From Nannochloropsis oceanica (Eukaryota > Sar > Eustigmatophyceae > Eustigmatales > Monodopsidaceae): 64,000 nucleotides of DNA. Below are positions 11,501-21,424 of the stretch, piece after piece. The notes below the pieces were generated by a model. It saw only the letters and a program-made list of their open reading frames with translations. It was not told the origin of the DNA and did no database searches. The first letter of the stretch is position 1. Every line of letters starts with the position of its first letter. The stretch lies in contig CP038128.1 in assembly GCA_004519485.1 (NCBI GenBank), positions 885,001 through 949,000 on the forward strand, in the 5' to 3' direction. Position numbers and translations under genes: made by a program.

Positions 11501-14012
11501 CAGGACTTACGTCCATAGCCATGGCCATGTCGCAATCCTGGCCCGTGTCGGCCCTCTCGTTTTCTTCCTCCCTTTGCTCCTTCTCCTCCGCCTGCTCCAG
11601 CTTCTCGTTCAATGAATTCAATGAATTGCCGCCGATGGATCTCCCTTCAGCCTCCACTCCCATGTTTGCACCCTCCTCATTATCCTCGTCTTCCACCCTG
11701 GCCCCTCCACCTCCACCACCGCGGTAGTTCATGAATCCAGGCGAGCCTGCAGGCAGCATCAGACTCTGTCGACGCTTAGGGCGAGGGCTCTTACTCACAC
11801 GCCTCCGCTTACCATTTCCCTCCGATGCTCCCTCGTCATCCTCCTCTTCCACCTCCTCCTCGTCCTGATAAGCTCCGTCCTTCTTTCCCCTACCACTACT
11901 CGCAGCAGTGTCCTCGTTCCACTGAGCAAGAATCGCAGTGTTCTCCGCTGTGACACCCGACTCACACTCCGCCGCCTCCCTTCCTCCTCCGCCCCCACGC
12001 ATGAAAATAAGGTCAACATCCCGCTTGGTCATGGGCGTGAGCGAGTTCGAAGGCGAGCCCTTATTGAAGTAGGCGGCATTGGGCGATCCAAAAACCACCG
12101 ATTTCCTCGTGCCGGAACCCGACAAATCCAGGCCGGGAGAGGCAGGGGGCAGGGTCTGCGACGGGCGCTCTTTCTTGGAGCTGAGACAGCTTCGCAAGCT
12201 TTTGAGGCTGGACCCGTGCGGGGGCAATGGCGGAGGAGACATAGAAAACGTCCCTCCTGCTACAGCCGGTACGCCAGTGGGTGCCTTGATTTGCTCTGCA
12301 AGACGGAGCGACTTGCGGCCTTTCTTACCTTGCACTCCATCCACTCCTCCCTCTTCCACTCCCTCGGCCGGAAGATCAGCGAGAAGCATGCCAATATCAG
12401 CCGGAGAGGCTGTGGTCCGCCTGCTGCCTGCTGACGCCGCTGCAGGGCTCTTGGAACTGCTGCTGGCTACGACAGTGGTCATGGTGGTCGTCCTCGTCAT
12501 CACCATCGCCGCTGCAGCCGCTGTGGTAGTGGTGCTACGCCGCTGCCCCGTCCCACCTGTCAGCTCATTGATCAGGTCTTCCAACAGCTCTGGGTCCGCC
12601 GTCAATCGCCGAGCCAAAATGCTTGATCGACGCCGCGCAATCGGCGACACGAAGAAGTTGGCCGTGCCCTCCCCTAGAATTCCCGTCACCCCTCCCACCC
12701 CTTCTGATAGGGAAGTCTCAAGGTCTACAATCAGTCGTTCGACCTGCGAAGTATCCGCGGTCAGGTCGGCTACCGCCATCTCATCCCGTCCTGTCATATT
12801 GCTGCTGCTGCCTGTAGCTATAGCCGTTGTCGTCGCGCCGGTGGTACCATCACCTCCTTCCCTCTCCGCTTCCTTTGCTTCCTCGTCCGCGGCGGCGAGC
12901 GCAGTGCCCAGAATATTCTTAATTGCTATGCTGGGTGACACGGACAGCGAAGCCCGCGATGCTGGCCCCGTGCTACCAGGAGACTTGAGCAGTGTCAGTA
13001 GGTACCGAAGCGATTCGGGGTCGGCTGTCTCACGTCGCTCCGCCAGTCCATCAGTAGAAGCGAGAGTTCCCACACCAGCAGAGGTCATCGTCATTGTCGC
13101 TATCGTCTCGGGAGCTACTACAGCAGTGGTAACAGTGGCAGCAGATTGTTGATTCTCCTTCTCGCCGCCGTCTTTCCCGTTTTCCTTGCCCTTGAAGTCC
13201 TTGAAAAAGTCTTCCAACGCGCCATCGTCCACCGTCTGCCGGCGATTGAGCTGCTCCACGGAGGCTTCAGGCGCAAGATCAGCGTGCACATTCAGAGCAC
13301 GTAAAGGCCCTCGCATCTCCGCTACCCGGTCTGCATTCGTGCGCTTTCCCCCTGTGCAACTTAGCTTGCCGCTGCTGCTTTTGCTACTGCTGCTCTTGGT
13401 GTCATTGCCCTTTTTCATATTCTCACTCCCCTCGGTGGCAGGCGCAGGAGAGCATCCTTCCTTCTCGCCTAGGGTCACTTTGTGCCTCATCGGATCGGGC
13501 AGAAGGCTGGAAGGAAGCTGTATGGTAGCATCGTCCAGCAAAGGAGAGGTGGGCAGCTTGACAGTGGCGCCCTCGTCCGCGTTATCGTTGTCCTGCAACA
13601 TGGCCATCACTTTCCGAAGGTCCTGCGTGTCGGCCGTGACGTTGAGGGCGTGGTTGGTGTTGATGGTCAAATCCCCGTCTTCCAAGCTGGTGCCCGCAGT
13701 CTTGGCCTTGGCAGCCACCGCCGAGGCCATGGCGGAAGAGGCTGTATGTTGGACGCCCGACGACATGCGCCTCTTGTTTTCGAGGAGAACGTGCTGGATG
13801 TGGTCCTTGAGTCGCGCCTGGGTGTATCGCCAAGGGATAGCGGGAAGAGGGGAGAAAGATGGTGAGGGACCCGTCGTAATGGGGTGTGGTTGCCAGTTCA
13901 CGGCCCACAGAAAATGTTGTGGCCGATGATGCGAGGAGCGGGATAGAAGTGGGTGAGGGGGCGGGGTTGATTTGGTGAAGACAGGCTCTCCACGCGAGGC
14001 AACTCCAACCAC
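8538..14012 (-). CDS. Kinetochore scaffold KNL1/Spc105/Spc7-like
   Basis: Open frame of about 1,824 codons; the first ATG in frame is at 13766 (codon 83). A CAG acceptor just before the ARLKDHIQ stretch suggests a further 5' exon, so the true start is open. Numbering is from 14012. Most of the protein is disordered and acidic. Six related units with a core like R-R-x-T-A-D-x-x-x-L-x-x-L-L lie at about 125-140, 257-270, 326-342, 416-431, 468-484 and 531-547. Two TMELE..LQ.LMH units lie at 903-917 and 934-948. KSVVF at 637-641 fits the RVxF docking motif for PP1. The C-terminal ~450 residues hold a coiled coil and then a globular part that fits the RWD domain of KNL1. This layout (repeats, PP1 site, coiled coil, RWD) is that of the KNL1 outer-kinetochore scaffold, which recruits BUB proteins and PP1 and binds MIS12. 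Confidence 0.75.
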   Translation of the reverse strand: MVGVASRGEPVFTKSTPPPHPLLSRSSHHRPQHFLWAVNWQPHPITTGPSPSFSPLPAIPWRYTQARLKDHIQHVLLENKRRMSSGVQHTASSAMASAVAAKAKTAGTSLEDGDLTINTNHALNVTADTQDLRKVMAMLQDNDNADEGATVKLPTSPLLDDATIQLPSSLLPDPMRHKVTLGEKEGCSPAPATEGSENMKKGNDTKSSSSKSSSGKLSCTGGKRTNADRVAEMRGPLRALNVHADLAPEASVEQLNRRQTVDDGALEDFFKDFKGKENGKDGGEKENQQSAATVTTAVVAPETIATMTMTSAGVGTLASTDGLAERRETADPESLRYLLTLLKSPGSTGPASRASLSVSPSIAIKNILGTALAAADEEAKEAEREGGDGTTGATTTAIATGSSSNMTGRDEMAVADLTADTSQVERLIVDLETSLSEGVGGVTGILGEGTANFFVSPIARRRSSILARRLTADPELLEDLINELTGGTGQRRSTTTTAAAAAMVMTRTTTMTTVVASSSSKSPAAASAGSRRTTASPADIGMLLADLPAEGVEEGGVDGVQGKKGRKSLRLAEQIKAPTGVPAVAGGTFSMSPPPLPPHGSSLKSLRSCLSSKKERPSQTLPPASPGLDLSGSGTRKSVVFGSPNAAYFNKGSPSNSLTPMTKRDVDLIFMRGGGGGREAAECESGVTAENTAILAQWNEDTAASSGRGKKDGAYQDEEEVEEEDDEGASEGNGKRRRVSKSPRPKRRQSLMLPAGSPGFMNYRGGGGGGARVEDEDNEEGANMGVEAEGRSIGGNSLNSLNEKLEQAEEKEQREEENERADTGQDCDMAMAMDVSPALSTASSRRRRSSGASTTSHEEEMPDLEDRSSSPSNFRALDQRTSSQLGIIGAAAAGGEGGVREETMELEQNLQSLMHNTRPLISAAVAGAARVDRTMELEGDLQALMHYAEGGRGQHQHQHQHQQRQQGGMKKAKMDINLGDVDSDAEEQMSQLHDPTSTTTFKANGEDLRISLDSQDNSFEEDGAGGDDATHTSILDNKIGGHTFSLSFAGNHVGEEEDYEDDDDEEEEEKTEGQKLAIFDMPAQEEEEEEEEEKDREEQEQKQKGKYGQVSKKRSSLTRSSTGSTISRRRSSGAGDRTSSPFAHIVVGSRLRGAPATAADADAGADADPESTDSLVVSAMTGERKRHPSTSCTSSPFTSSEDRHKRHKSLREVSATALAEAEEVSTAMPIEFDWQRVVAFQQERGNIMRLVGVMKEGKQEGEKEGMPVALLRQAVLESLLENCESVALNQLQRGDEVDGSKAIEADGDEGKQKTGDKGVEFDVQDVEALQEAMLAALTLPSAAKNEGEGGTEDQAVAMKQLIAAVAPRLELEWQSLESQLLQMVRMRVTQEMGTLKKRSVELAADMERVSAIEGEVQEAIGVLQAKCMVLRAQRKDADRQHRLEELEARQREASERAVALAKHEEALKMAVFREKEAAKTRDAARQMISQIRAALTEKNREAEAVQAIEEKGRVLRGLFLWQPLVLTNEELSFACAHPDGSRTEVRLLLKGNGTGASEKVVVTDAQVTHMPPAPGRNNREQIGRIMCGPNSRTLLLHTLRSLTIFTSMEPPPPPPSSIATTVTGKHAHALWAQGMQCWSWKSLCVDVADVPGALARLERLLGRTHLLMEAVARLEAVYPCTLVVGEAAVRSEAWVEECLYGACTTCRFDHGQSGGGGAPHIRLPHCSAVLVATVQPSTVKRGVNYPAVQAKFLLSLSFLASIPLRVEPALDASKLGCLQKVEGLLTNRLGVPPHHPINIQARKGWQAADMLVEACRVLKEEGGL

Positions 14013-14627
14013 TGGACGTTGGCATAGAGTGTGAATGAGTGAGTGATAAAGGATACAGGCATTTTGGTATCATGGGGTTAGGGGTTGGAGTTCGGGCACA
14101 AAGCAAAGCCGCGCTTTGGTGTTGCTTGCTAAGGAAGCGCAGGCAGATGATGGATTTCGGAGGCGCGCGTCTGGCCCACGCCGGGCGGAGCATAATTTGA
14201 AGCAGAGAATGGCGGGAAGGAACTAAAAAAGAATGACTGGCATCGCCCTTCGCAGTGCCATTGCCCTTTCACATGTACTCACGACCGACTACCATCACCC
14301 CAGACAACCAGCGTCAGACTGCCAGCGTCAGACAGCCGGGACACTATTGGGCGATGGTTCTTCATCGCCCAAAAAAAGTAACAACGCAGTGATATGCGGG
14401 AACATGTTGCCCTTGCTGCAGCAACGATTCATTGCACGCTTATTGGACACAGTCCTCACTGCTTCTTCCTCTCCTCCTCCCGAGGACACCTTTCTTTAAA
14501 ATTGGGGCTGTCTGCCCATCTGCGCCTGCTAGTCCCTCTCACCCCCATCCCCACAGCCACCCCATCAACCACAGGGTAGACAAGCCAAGCCTGACACTTG
14601 TCACTGTGAGATCAAATTTTTACGACC
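14013..14627. other. Divergent intergenic region with hairpin
   Basis: The left ~180 bp may be 5' exon or UTR of the KNL1-like gene. The rest contains a 10-bp-arm hairpin at 14347-14372 and two copies of CCAGCGTCAGAC near 14308. No separate gene was seen. Confidence 0.5.
14347..14372. repeat. Perfect hairpin, 10-bp arms
   Basis: TTGGGCGATG (14347-14356) pairs exactly with CATCGCCCAA (14363-14372) around a 6-nt loop, in the divergent spacer between two genes. Possible regulatory or RNA structure; role unknown. Confidence 0.6.
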
Positions 14628-15650
14628 ATGTATGACCGTCTGATTCTAATCGCTGCCGTGCTGATCCCGCTGCTGCCCTCAATTATCGTGGTTATGGCCA
14701 TGTGCTTTTTCCTCCATTCCCGACATTCCTTACGAAGGCGCAAATGTTCCGGCGAAAAAATTATTTTAGACGCCACCTGCAGTCAGCAGGGTCCCGATTA
14801 CATCAGCGTCCACCCTGGCAGCGCCGCCACTACCACTACCCGCCTTCATCGCGGCCGCTTCTGGCCGTTGGAACGCAAGGGTAAAGCCAGCCTGGAAGAT
14901 GTTACACTGGACGACATCAAGGGTCTGAGCAAGGAAGAATGCTTGTGTCTATTCAGGCTTCTCCGTCCCGCGACTTTGCAGCAGTTGCATGGCGAATGGC
15001 AAGGTGAAATATTGGCGATGGGTCTCCTTTATCCCTTGGCGTACTTATTCTGGCATTGGCGACTGGGGCGGGGGTGGTGGTTGGGCAAGGGCATTGATGC
15101 GGAGAGCAGGCAGGGCTACAACACATTTTACAATCACGGTATCACCACGCGTAATAGGCGGTTTGAAGTGTTCATGGGCCCCAGTGCCTATGGGTGGGAA
15201 GAAGAGAAAGAAGGACAGGAGGGAGAGACCGAGAGGCGTGTGGAAGTAGGTAGACACAAACAAAGCGAGATAGGCGTCGATGAGGGTGCTGGAAATGATG
15301 GAGTTCCACACGAACGGAAGGGCAGTAGGGTTCAGCAATTTGAAAGTAGATCAGACAGATGCCACTGCGCTGGTAGTAGTCGCATTGGTGTAGAAGAGCG
15401 GAGAGGCACTCGCAACAGGAGCAGCACGGACCTTGCCAGTGGTGGGGAGTCGCTGCATTTAGTGTACGCGCCGTACAACGACGGATTCTTTCATCGAATG
15501 CACGAAGAGGTGCGACGCGTGCACGATGGTCTCTTTCTGGGCTTTGGCTCTCCCGGAGGTTTAAGGGGAAGGACGCCTTTTAACAGCATACCGTTTCTGC
15601 TTGTCGCGCCTAAGGCCCCCCTCAAGCAGTGGGATCAGGAGAGGAATTAA
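14628..15650 (+). CDS. Membrane-anchored GXWXG-like conserved protein
   Basis: ATG start at 14628, followed at once by a strong hydrophobic helix (about residues 5-30), so the protein is probably membrane anchored. A cytosolic- or lumen-type domain follows: FRLLRPATLQQLHGEWQGE with a G-x-W-x-G core, WLGKGI, then LHLVYAPYNDGFFHRMHEEVR and a GLFLGFGSPGG loop near the end. The G-E-W-Q-G and W.GK features recall the GXWXG/DUF4334 family, but the match is weak. Residues after SAYG (about 189-271) are a polar, low-complexity insert. It is bounded by a GT donor at 15194 and an AG acceptor at 15439 and is 246 bp without a stop. Removing it gives SAYGGGESLHLVY, so I think it is a phase-2 intron and the protein is about 258 residues. 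Biochemical function unknown. Confidence 0.6.
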   Translation: MYDRLILIAAVLIPLLPSIIVVMAMCFFLHSRHSLRRRKCSGEKIILDATCSQQGPDYISVHPGSAATTTTRLHRGRFWPLERKGKASLEDVTLDDIKGLSKEECLCLFRLLRPATLQQLHGEWQGEILAMGLLYPLAYLFWHWRLGRGWWLGKGIDAESRQGYNTFYNHGITTRNRRFEVFMGPSAYGWEEEKEGQEGETERRVEVGRHKQSEIGVDEGAGNDGVPHERKGSRVQQFESRSDRCHCAGSSRIGVEERRGTRNRSSTDLASGGESLHLVYAPYNDGFFHRMHEEVRRVHDGLFLGFGSPGGLRGRTPFNSIPFLLVAPKAPLKQWDQERN

Positions 15651-16094
15651 GGTGTGGACGAGTAATTAAGATGGAAAAGAGAGAATACACATGTATATTA
15701 AAAGGATGTACAGCGAGCGAGAGAGTGTGCACTATCATATATCGTCATCGTCGATCAAATTGTCGCGCCCCTGTTCTCATTGCCTTGAATAGTACTCTTT
15801 TCTTTTCGTGTGACCCGTTCCAAGCGAGCCTTTTCTCACAAAATCTTTTTGACTTTGCGTGTTTCGTCATGACACAACATACACGTGGACAAACTTGTAT
15901 ATGCATTTTTTCTAGGACCCCTTCCGTCTTTGCACAATCAGAACTCCGAGATCAGGAGACCTGTCTCCTCAGAATTGCTACTTTTCGTCCCCCGTATCCA
16001 TATCGATCCGTCAGTGTTGATTGCAGTTGGCGCCTCCCACCAGCAGTTGCCCCGTATGCCATACCTTTACATCGTCCCACTCCTCTGATGTCCT
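15651..16094. other. Convergent 3' intergenic region
   Basis: Lies between the 3' ends of the GXWXG-like gene and the phospholipase gene. AT-rich 3' UTR-like sequence; nothing else recognised. Confidence 0.6.
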
Positions 16095-17416
16095 TCAAGC
16101 CTCGCGCAGCATCTTGCCCGTATTGATCAAGCCCACCATCCTTTCTTCCTCAATCCCGACCTCCTCGTCCTCGTCCGGAGGATAGCCGGGGTAAAACACA
16201 CTCTCCTCTCCCGCGCAAAGGGGCTGCAAGTCCAGCGAGGGAATTGTGGTGTCTCGGTGCTGCGGAGGAGTGAGCATCGAGTTCCAAAGTGCTGTGGCGA
16301 TCAAAGCATGGCTCTTTTCCGATGGGTGGAAGCAATCCAGATCCTAAGCCCAACAAAATCGTTGGGCAGGTGAAAATTGAAAAAAAAGGCAGGTCAAAAG
16401 TCATTGTGTACATTTACAGCAAATCCAATGTTCAATTCATAGCTTACCGAAATCATTTCCATAGGGAAGGAGGTGATGTTAAGGTCCCGAGTAAAGGAGT
16501 GAAGGGCGATTGCCCACGTATCATTCTTGACCTTCGATAGATCCCGGATCACGCTTCTCATTTGTTTATTGTATTCCTGTGATAATTCATCCATAAGCTT
16601 TCTGTAGGGTTCGGAGGCCGATTCTGACCCTTTGAATGCACAATCGCATTCCAGAAAAATGAGCCGGTGGACGTCCTTGCAATACGACTTGTTCTCTGTA
16701 GCGCAGTAAATGGCTGAGACATTAAACATCTCTACGACATTGACTAGAGTCCGCGGAAAGCGATCCCGAATTGCAAGGAGGATTCGTCGAAATGTTTCAG
16801 AATACTCTATGGCGTCGGTCCTTTTCGGAAGCTTACAGCAAATACAAAGGTCATTCGCACCCACAAATAAAGTAAGCACTTTCCAGCTCTCTTCATCTAT
16901 GCCCTGGGAGACGAGCTGCTCCTCCAGGTAGTCAAGTTGGTCGAACCACACATTTCGTATTGTTGAGCCGCTGAGCGCACCGTTGAGTCGATCATGCCTC
17001 TGTCGATGAATATCTCGGCAAACGGGGCCCCAACATAGAGAGGTTTCCCGCGAGCCCATGGAGTAGCCAGTAAGATTTGGATTGTGCTTCTTGATGAAAT
17101 TTGGCAAGGTCCTGGCCCCCGCATCGCCGCCAATGCTCCAGCTCAAGCCCCTAGCTTCATGGAAGCCGCTGTGTCGCCCTTTGGCTCCAAAGGCTGCAGT
17201 GATGGAATCCCCGAGAGCCAGCACCACGTCCACTTGCGACGGCTTCATGTTCCACACGGAGGTACAGGGCTCCACAGGGCGGCTAAAGCTCGGGCAAACA
17301 GAGGTGACGATTGGCGTCTCCTCCACATTTTTCGTGAGGGCGATAGCCGCTCCGGACACGTACGACGGGACGATAATAACAATGAAAACGGCAACGAGAC
17401 GCGGCAGGTGAGGCAT
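16095..17416 (-). CDS. Phospholipase B1-type SGNH/GDSL lipase
   Basis: Two-exon gene of about 405 residues. Exon 1 is 17416-16448 and exon 2 is 16343-16095; the 104-bp intron has a GTAAGC donor and a TTAG acceptor, phase 0. The start chosen is the ATG at 17416, which leads straight into a signal-peptide-like hydrophobic stretch. The nucleophile motif GDSIT is at residues 69-73 (Ser71). RGLSWSIGGD, PNLTGYSMGS and LFVGANDLC follow as in animal phospholipase B1. The catalytic Asp-His pair sits in DCFHPSEKSHAL in exon 2 (about residues 326-337). Phospholipase B1 enzymes hydrolyse acyl ester bonds of phospholipids at the outer surface or in the secretory pathway. Many cysteines and NxS/T sites fit a secreted or lumenal enzyme. 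No C-terminal membrane helix is visible. Confidence 0.88.
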
Positions 17417-18398
17417 CGGCACGAAGTGTATGGAGAGAGATATGCAAGAGTTGAACTGTGTGGAGAATTGCGTGGTAGATTTTGGGGTATAACGTGAGGA
17501 ACGGCATCGGGGACCAGAATATTGATGTACAAGACCGGCGTTCTGATCTCAGGGCTTGCGTATGAAAAGAAATGTCCTGGTGGCGTGCTGTTGTCAAGGT
17601 GACGTCAACGAAAAACGCCTGCGTAAGTGGGGAGAGTAATCAAAACCGTGATTTTAGCTTTTAGCTAGTCAATCCCCCCTTACGCTGCCTCTTATTGCCC
17701 AAGCCCAGATACATGCTTGAGCATGGTAGAATGAGGCAGGACATGTGCCGATGGGATATTCAGACGATTGTGGTGGGTCTTTGGAAGCTCGACGGTCGCT
17801 TTTTTTCAACAAACCTCAAGCTGGGTGGGAAAGTTGGCGACAGATGTCTGTCTCATGTTGAGAATGTAATAATAAGCGTTTAAACCTAGGCAAAGGTGGT
17901 CAGGCTTATATGGTCATACATGTCATTGGTACTCTGGTATCATATCGGACTCCCGGTAAGCTATAGGTATACCAGTACAAGATACAGGCAAGGACAAGAC
18001 TAGTACCACACGTCGGAAAATCCCACTTTCAAATGGCAATTAGGTAATTAGGAGGCCAATCCTGGCAATTGGACAATTGTCAGGATGAGTCAATTGTTCG
18101 ATCGACACTAAAATGGTATAATCATTTGGACCAAATGTCTTGTTGGACCAAATGGCTTGTGGAAAAGGGACCAAATGGTTTTGAACCAATTGTATTTGAG
18201 AGCATTACCTGGGTTGAAAGACCCACTGGCATTTACATTTGCTGACGAGTTCGCCGATGCTTTTCAACGAACAACTGCAATTGGTTGAACTTGGTATATT
18301 TGGTTCATAGCCAAACGAATTTGGCTACATTGCTCGATCAAGCGTGTGCTCATTTTTCTTAACTTGTACTGTGTATAATAGCCCAGCTAGAGACCTAC

Positions 18399-18812
18399 AC
18401 GGACTATACAGAAACTTATGTACGTTTTTTGCTCGTCTTACTTTTTTTGGGTTTTAATCACCATTATGAGCCTTCCACCGACTTGATGGCATCTACTTCT
18501 ATCATAATGTGAGCACCAAAATAAGCCCGCCCCGCATGACGGGGTAGCTGCCGGCATCAGTCCCACTCGTTGGCGCGGGATGACCGGCAGCCAAAGGAGC
18601 GGCTTGTTTAGAGCGGGATGGCGTCATCGTCCCGCAAAAACGCCAGTGGCCTGATGCCGGCAGCTACCCCGTCATGCGGGGCGGGCTTATTTTGGTGCTC
18701 ACATTATGATAGAAGTAGATGCCATCAAGTCGGTGGAAGGCTCATAATGGTGATTAAAACCCAAAAAAAGTGAAAAGAGCAAAAAACGTACATCAGTTTC
18801 TGTATAGTCCGT
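18399..18812. mobile_element. Foldback/MITE-like element with 162-bp inverted arms
   Basis: The left arm (18399-18560) and right arm (18651-18812) are reverse complements over 162 bp with only about four mismatches, all in the outer 60 bp. The arms surround a 90-bp centre that itself holds a weaker palindrome (GCGGGATG against CGTCCCGC). The element has no coding capacity. Near-identical arms suggest a young insertion or ongoing arm correction. I could not see a clear target-site duplication, so the transposon superfamily is not assigned. Confidence 0.85.
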
Positions 18813-20081
18813 ACGGTTTATGTTATTTCTGGTGTTTTTGATTTAATTACGCGCTTCGCGCTTTTTGTTGGTTTAGGGATCTAAGAGGGCTGTATGATGA
18901 TGTTCAGGAGTGAAATATGCTCTTCAAAGTTCTTCAATTCGGGGGTTAAACTCAATGCTGGGCGCGAAGGTTTCTATGCCCACAGATCGGGAGGCCGGAC
19001 TTGGACGTCCGGAAGTAAATTATGATGTTTCATTGATACCATTTCTCTCCAATGCAATCCATGGTTCACTTTGTAAAAACTTATTGTTGCTCAAATTGGC
19101 TGATGGATGCTGGACCTGATTCCTTCTTTAACCATCTCGCCAGTAATCATTGGGCTCGATCTATATTTCCTGCTCACAAAGGCCATAACATCGACTGCCA
19201 GTCCCTCTTATATTGCAGTCATATAGACATCCGCTGCATCACTAACCCGAAGACGTCCGTCCTTTCTCATGGCAGATCCAATACGGCCAACGGAAAAAAT
19301 CAATCCGGCTCGTACACCACGACTGTCTTTGCTTAGATCTTTATAATATGTAAGTGCTTGAGTAGACTGATTATCAAGCGTCTAAAAAACCTTTCCTGAG
19401 AAAAAGGGCACAAAGACTCTAGTGAATTGTTTGCGCATCCACGGTCTGCGCGCGTGTTTGGGTCGCTGAGACTCTTTCGCAAGCGTTCGATCTGTTGTTG
19501 ATCATGATCGTAGAAATCAGAGACTATTGTCCACGGTGGATGGTATTGGACGCCCTTCGCCCCTTGCATAGAGTGGGGCCACGCACATATATATGCTTTA
19601 AATGCGCTACATGGACCCACATAATGACATAAAAACAATTAGAACTATTTGGTCCCCAATTACAATTGGTTGCCAGGCCGACCGATTGTGACCAGATATT
19701 TGGACCATTTGCATGATCACCCAGCATTTTCAGGGCAACTGTATTTGGTATTTAGTTTCAATGACAGATCCAAATGGACGTATTTATCCACTCCACCAAT
19801 TGTCCCAACCAATTAGCCCCAACATTTCCAAATAGTTGTCAGAGGCGACTAGGACCAACACCAGATGATAGTTAAGTATGATCTAACATGACCCCTTCCT
19901 TTCCTTTCTTTATGGTCATGCTATAGTATGTCATTCGTACTAGTAGGTATTTTGGTGCCATCAGGAATGACGTAATGTCCAAATCAGGCTACCACGCAGT
20001 GTAGCGACTGGTATCAAGCAATAAAGAATTATATATAGTCCAATAACGGCCACCATATTTAAAACTTTTGTGCACGAGTGA

Positions 20082-20580
20082 TTATTCTTGGGACGTTGGT
20101 GGACGTTTCTTGTGAGTTACGAGGACAGTAGAATTCCAGGTGACGCGAGAACTTGAAGGAGGGTAGGCAGGGGGAACAAGGGAATCTCCATGGACCCTTT
20201 GTGAATCGGCAACGCCGACAGGATAATGTTGATTAGTATCGACGTCGAGTTGAGGACGCACAGCTGGAGAAAAGAAGGGCTTGAGTCGTTCACTTTTGGG
20301 GCATGAGGGGGTCACGGCCTCGCAGAAGGAAATGGGGTGTCTCTTGTATGATCGGGAGAAAAGACGTACTGATGGCAATCTGAGCGAAGGGTAGATAACA
20401 GTCCCAGTTCAGGCTGCGGCTAATAACTGATGTCTTGAGGAATCCGATTCGTGTCCGATTCATGCGTTTGGCTAAGCGATTTGTTTGGGGATGAGCGGTG
20501 GTGGTTGACGCCTGATGGATATTTAACTGACTGCAAACATGGACGTTCTGTTCCTTGATCAAACAGAAGTGTCGTCATGG
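20082..20580 (-). mobile_element. Ty3/gypsy-type retrotransposon fossil, integrase fragment
   Basis: The minus strand carries a stretch with the ordered features of an LTR-retrotransposon integrase core: TTTAHPQTN, a following RMNRT segment, and a LPFAQIA...ETPHFLLRGRDP region. This matches the Ty3/gypsy (Metaviridae-like) class. Only this fragment is recognisable; no intact gag, protease, reverse transcriptase or LTR pair was found. The copy is broken and looks old. Confidence 0.7.
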
Positions 20581-21424
20581 TGCCGTGTCAAGTTATGAAG
20601 TTGCGGAGAATCCATGAGGATATAATACTGTTGTAGCGTCTTACATCTGAAAAGCCTCGGGCAGGACATGTGCTCCTCAAGGGCACGCAATCGACTAAAC
20701 TTTGCCCGTCTCCCCTTGTCATAGATAGCTAGATTATTTCTGGACGCCAGCCTCGCGCACTATTTTATCGTCGTTTAAGGCCGCACTGGCAGGTCTTCAA
20801 AGAGTTTTGACAGACAGAGCCGAGCGATGATCCCCAAGCGCGAACCCAGCGTTCGCTCCTCCCGCCTGCTCAGCTCAGCAGCTGCTCCTTATAACCCCCA
20901 AAAAGCAGCGAAATGAGTGGCAGGCCAAGTATCGTGTCATAATTCTGTCCCGGCTTATTTGTGTAAGTGTCTATCTGCACCAAGGTAGCGAAAATGGACA
21001 AGGGGCCGGACAGCATTTTGGTCTCATTTTCGGTTTGGTAGTGGTCTGCTTTTAATTCTGGTTTTGGATGACTTCCTCGGCTTACACTGATCTGTATATG
21101 GGTTGGGAGCGGCAAGCGTGGTCAGCATCTGGCGAAGCTTTCTGTAATTGCTCCGTTCTCAATTGTAGCTTTCCTCCGATCTACAAAATTCCAAATTTAC
21201 AACCGACGTTGTTGTGGGCAACGAACAATTCTTCTCATCGTATATGACATAATAATAATCTATTTTGGTTTTTTCATTTCATTGTTTGAGCTCTTGCACG
21301 CTCACCCGCCTTAGCACATATATACTTACTTAGCTACCAACACGAAATAATTTGCAAGATGTTTGTGCATTTCTCCCATCTCTTGGCTCTCAACCTCAAC
21401 CATCCCCACTATCACACAACGCAT

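Larger units (their letters stand above)
17423..21424. other. Four-kilobase gene-poor, element-rich island
   Basis: Between the phospholipase and the USP genes I find no convincing host gene. The region is AT-richer than its neighbours and full of short words such as TTTGGACCA and CAATTGG (about 18090-18310 and 19640-19830). It contains the foldback element at 18399-18812 and the integrase fossil at about 20082-20580. Some short open frames (for example 19333-19638 minus) have no recognisable domain. Confidence 0.6.

Noticed and set aside
10287-13152. Long plus-strand open frames opposite the KNL1-like gene (10287-11456 and 12079-13152)
   Set aside because: They are antisense shadows of a long, biased-codon coding region, with low-complexity translations and no domain.
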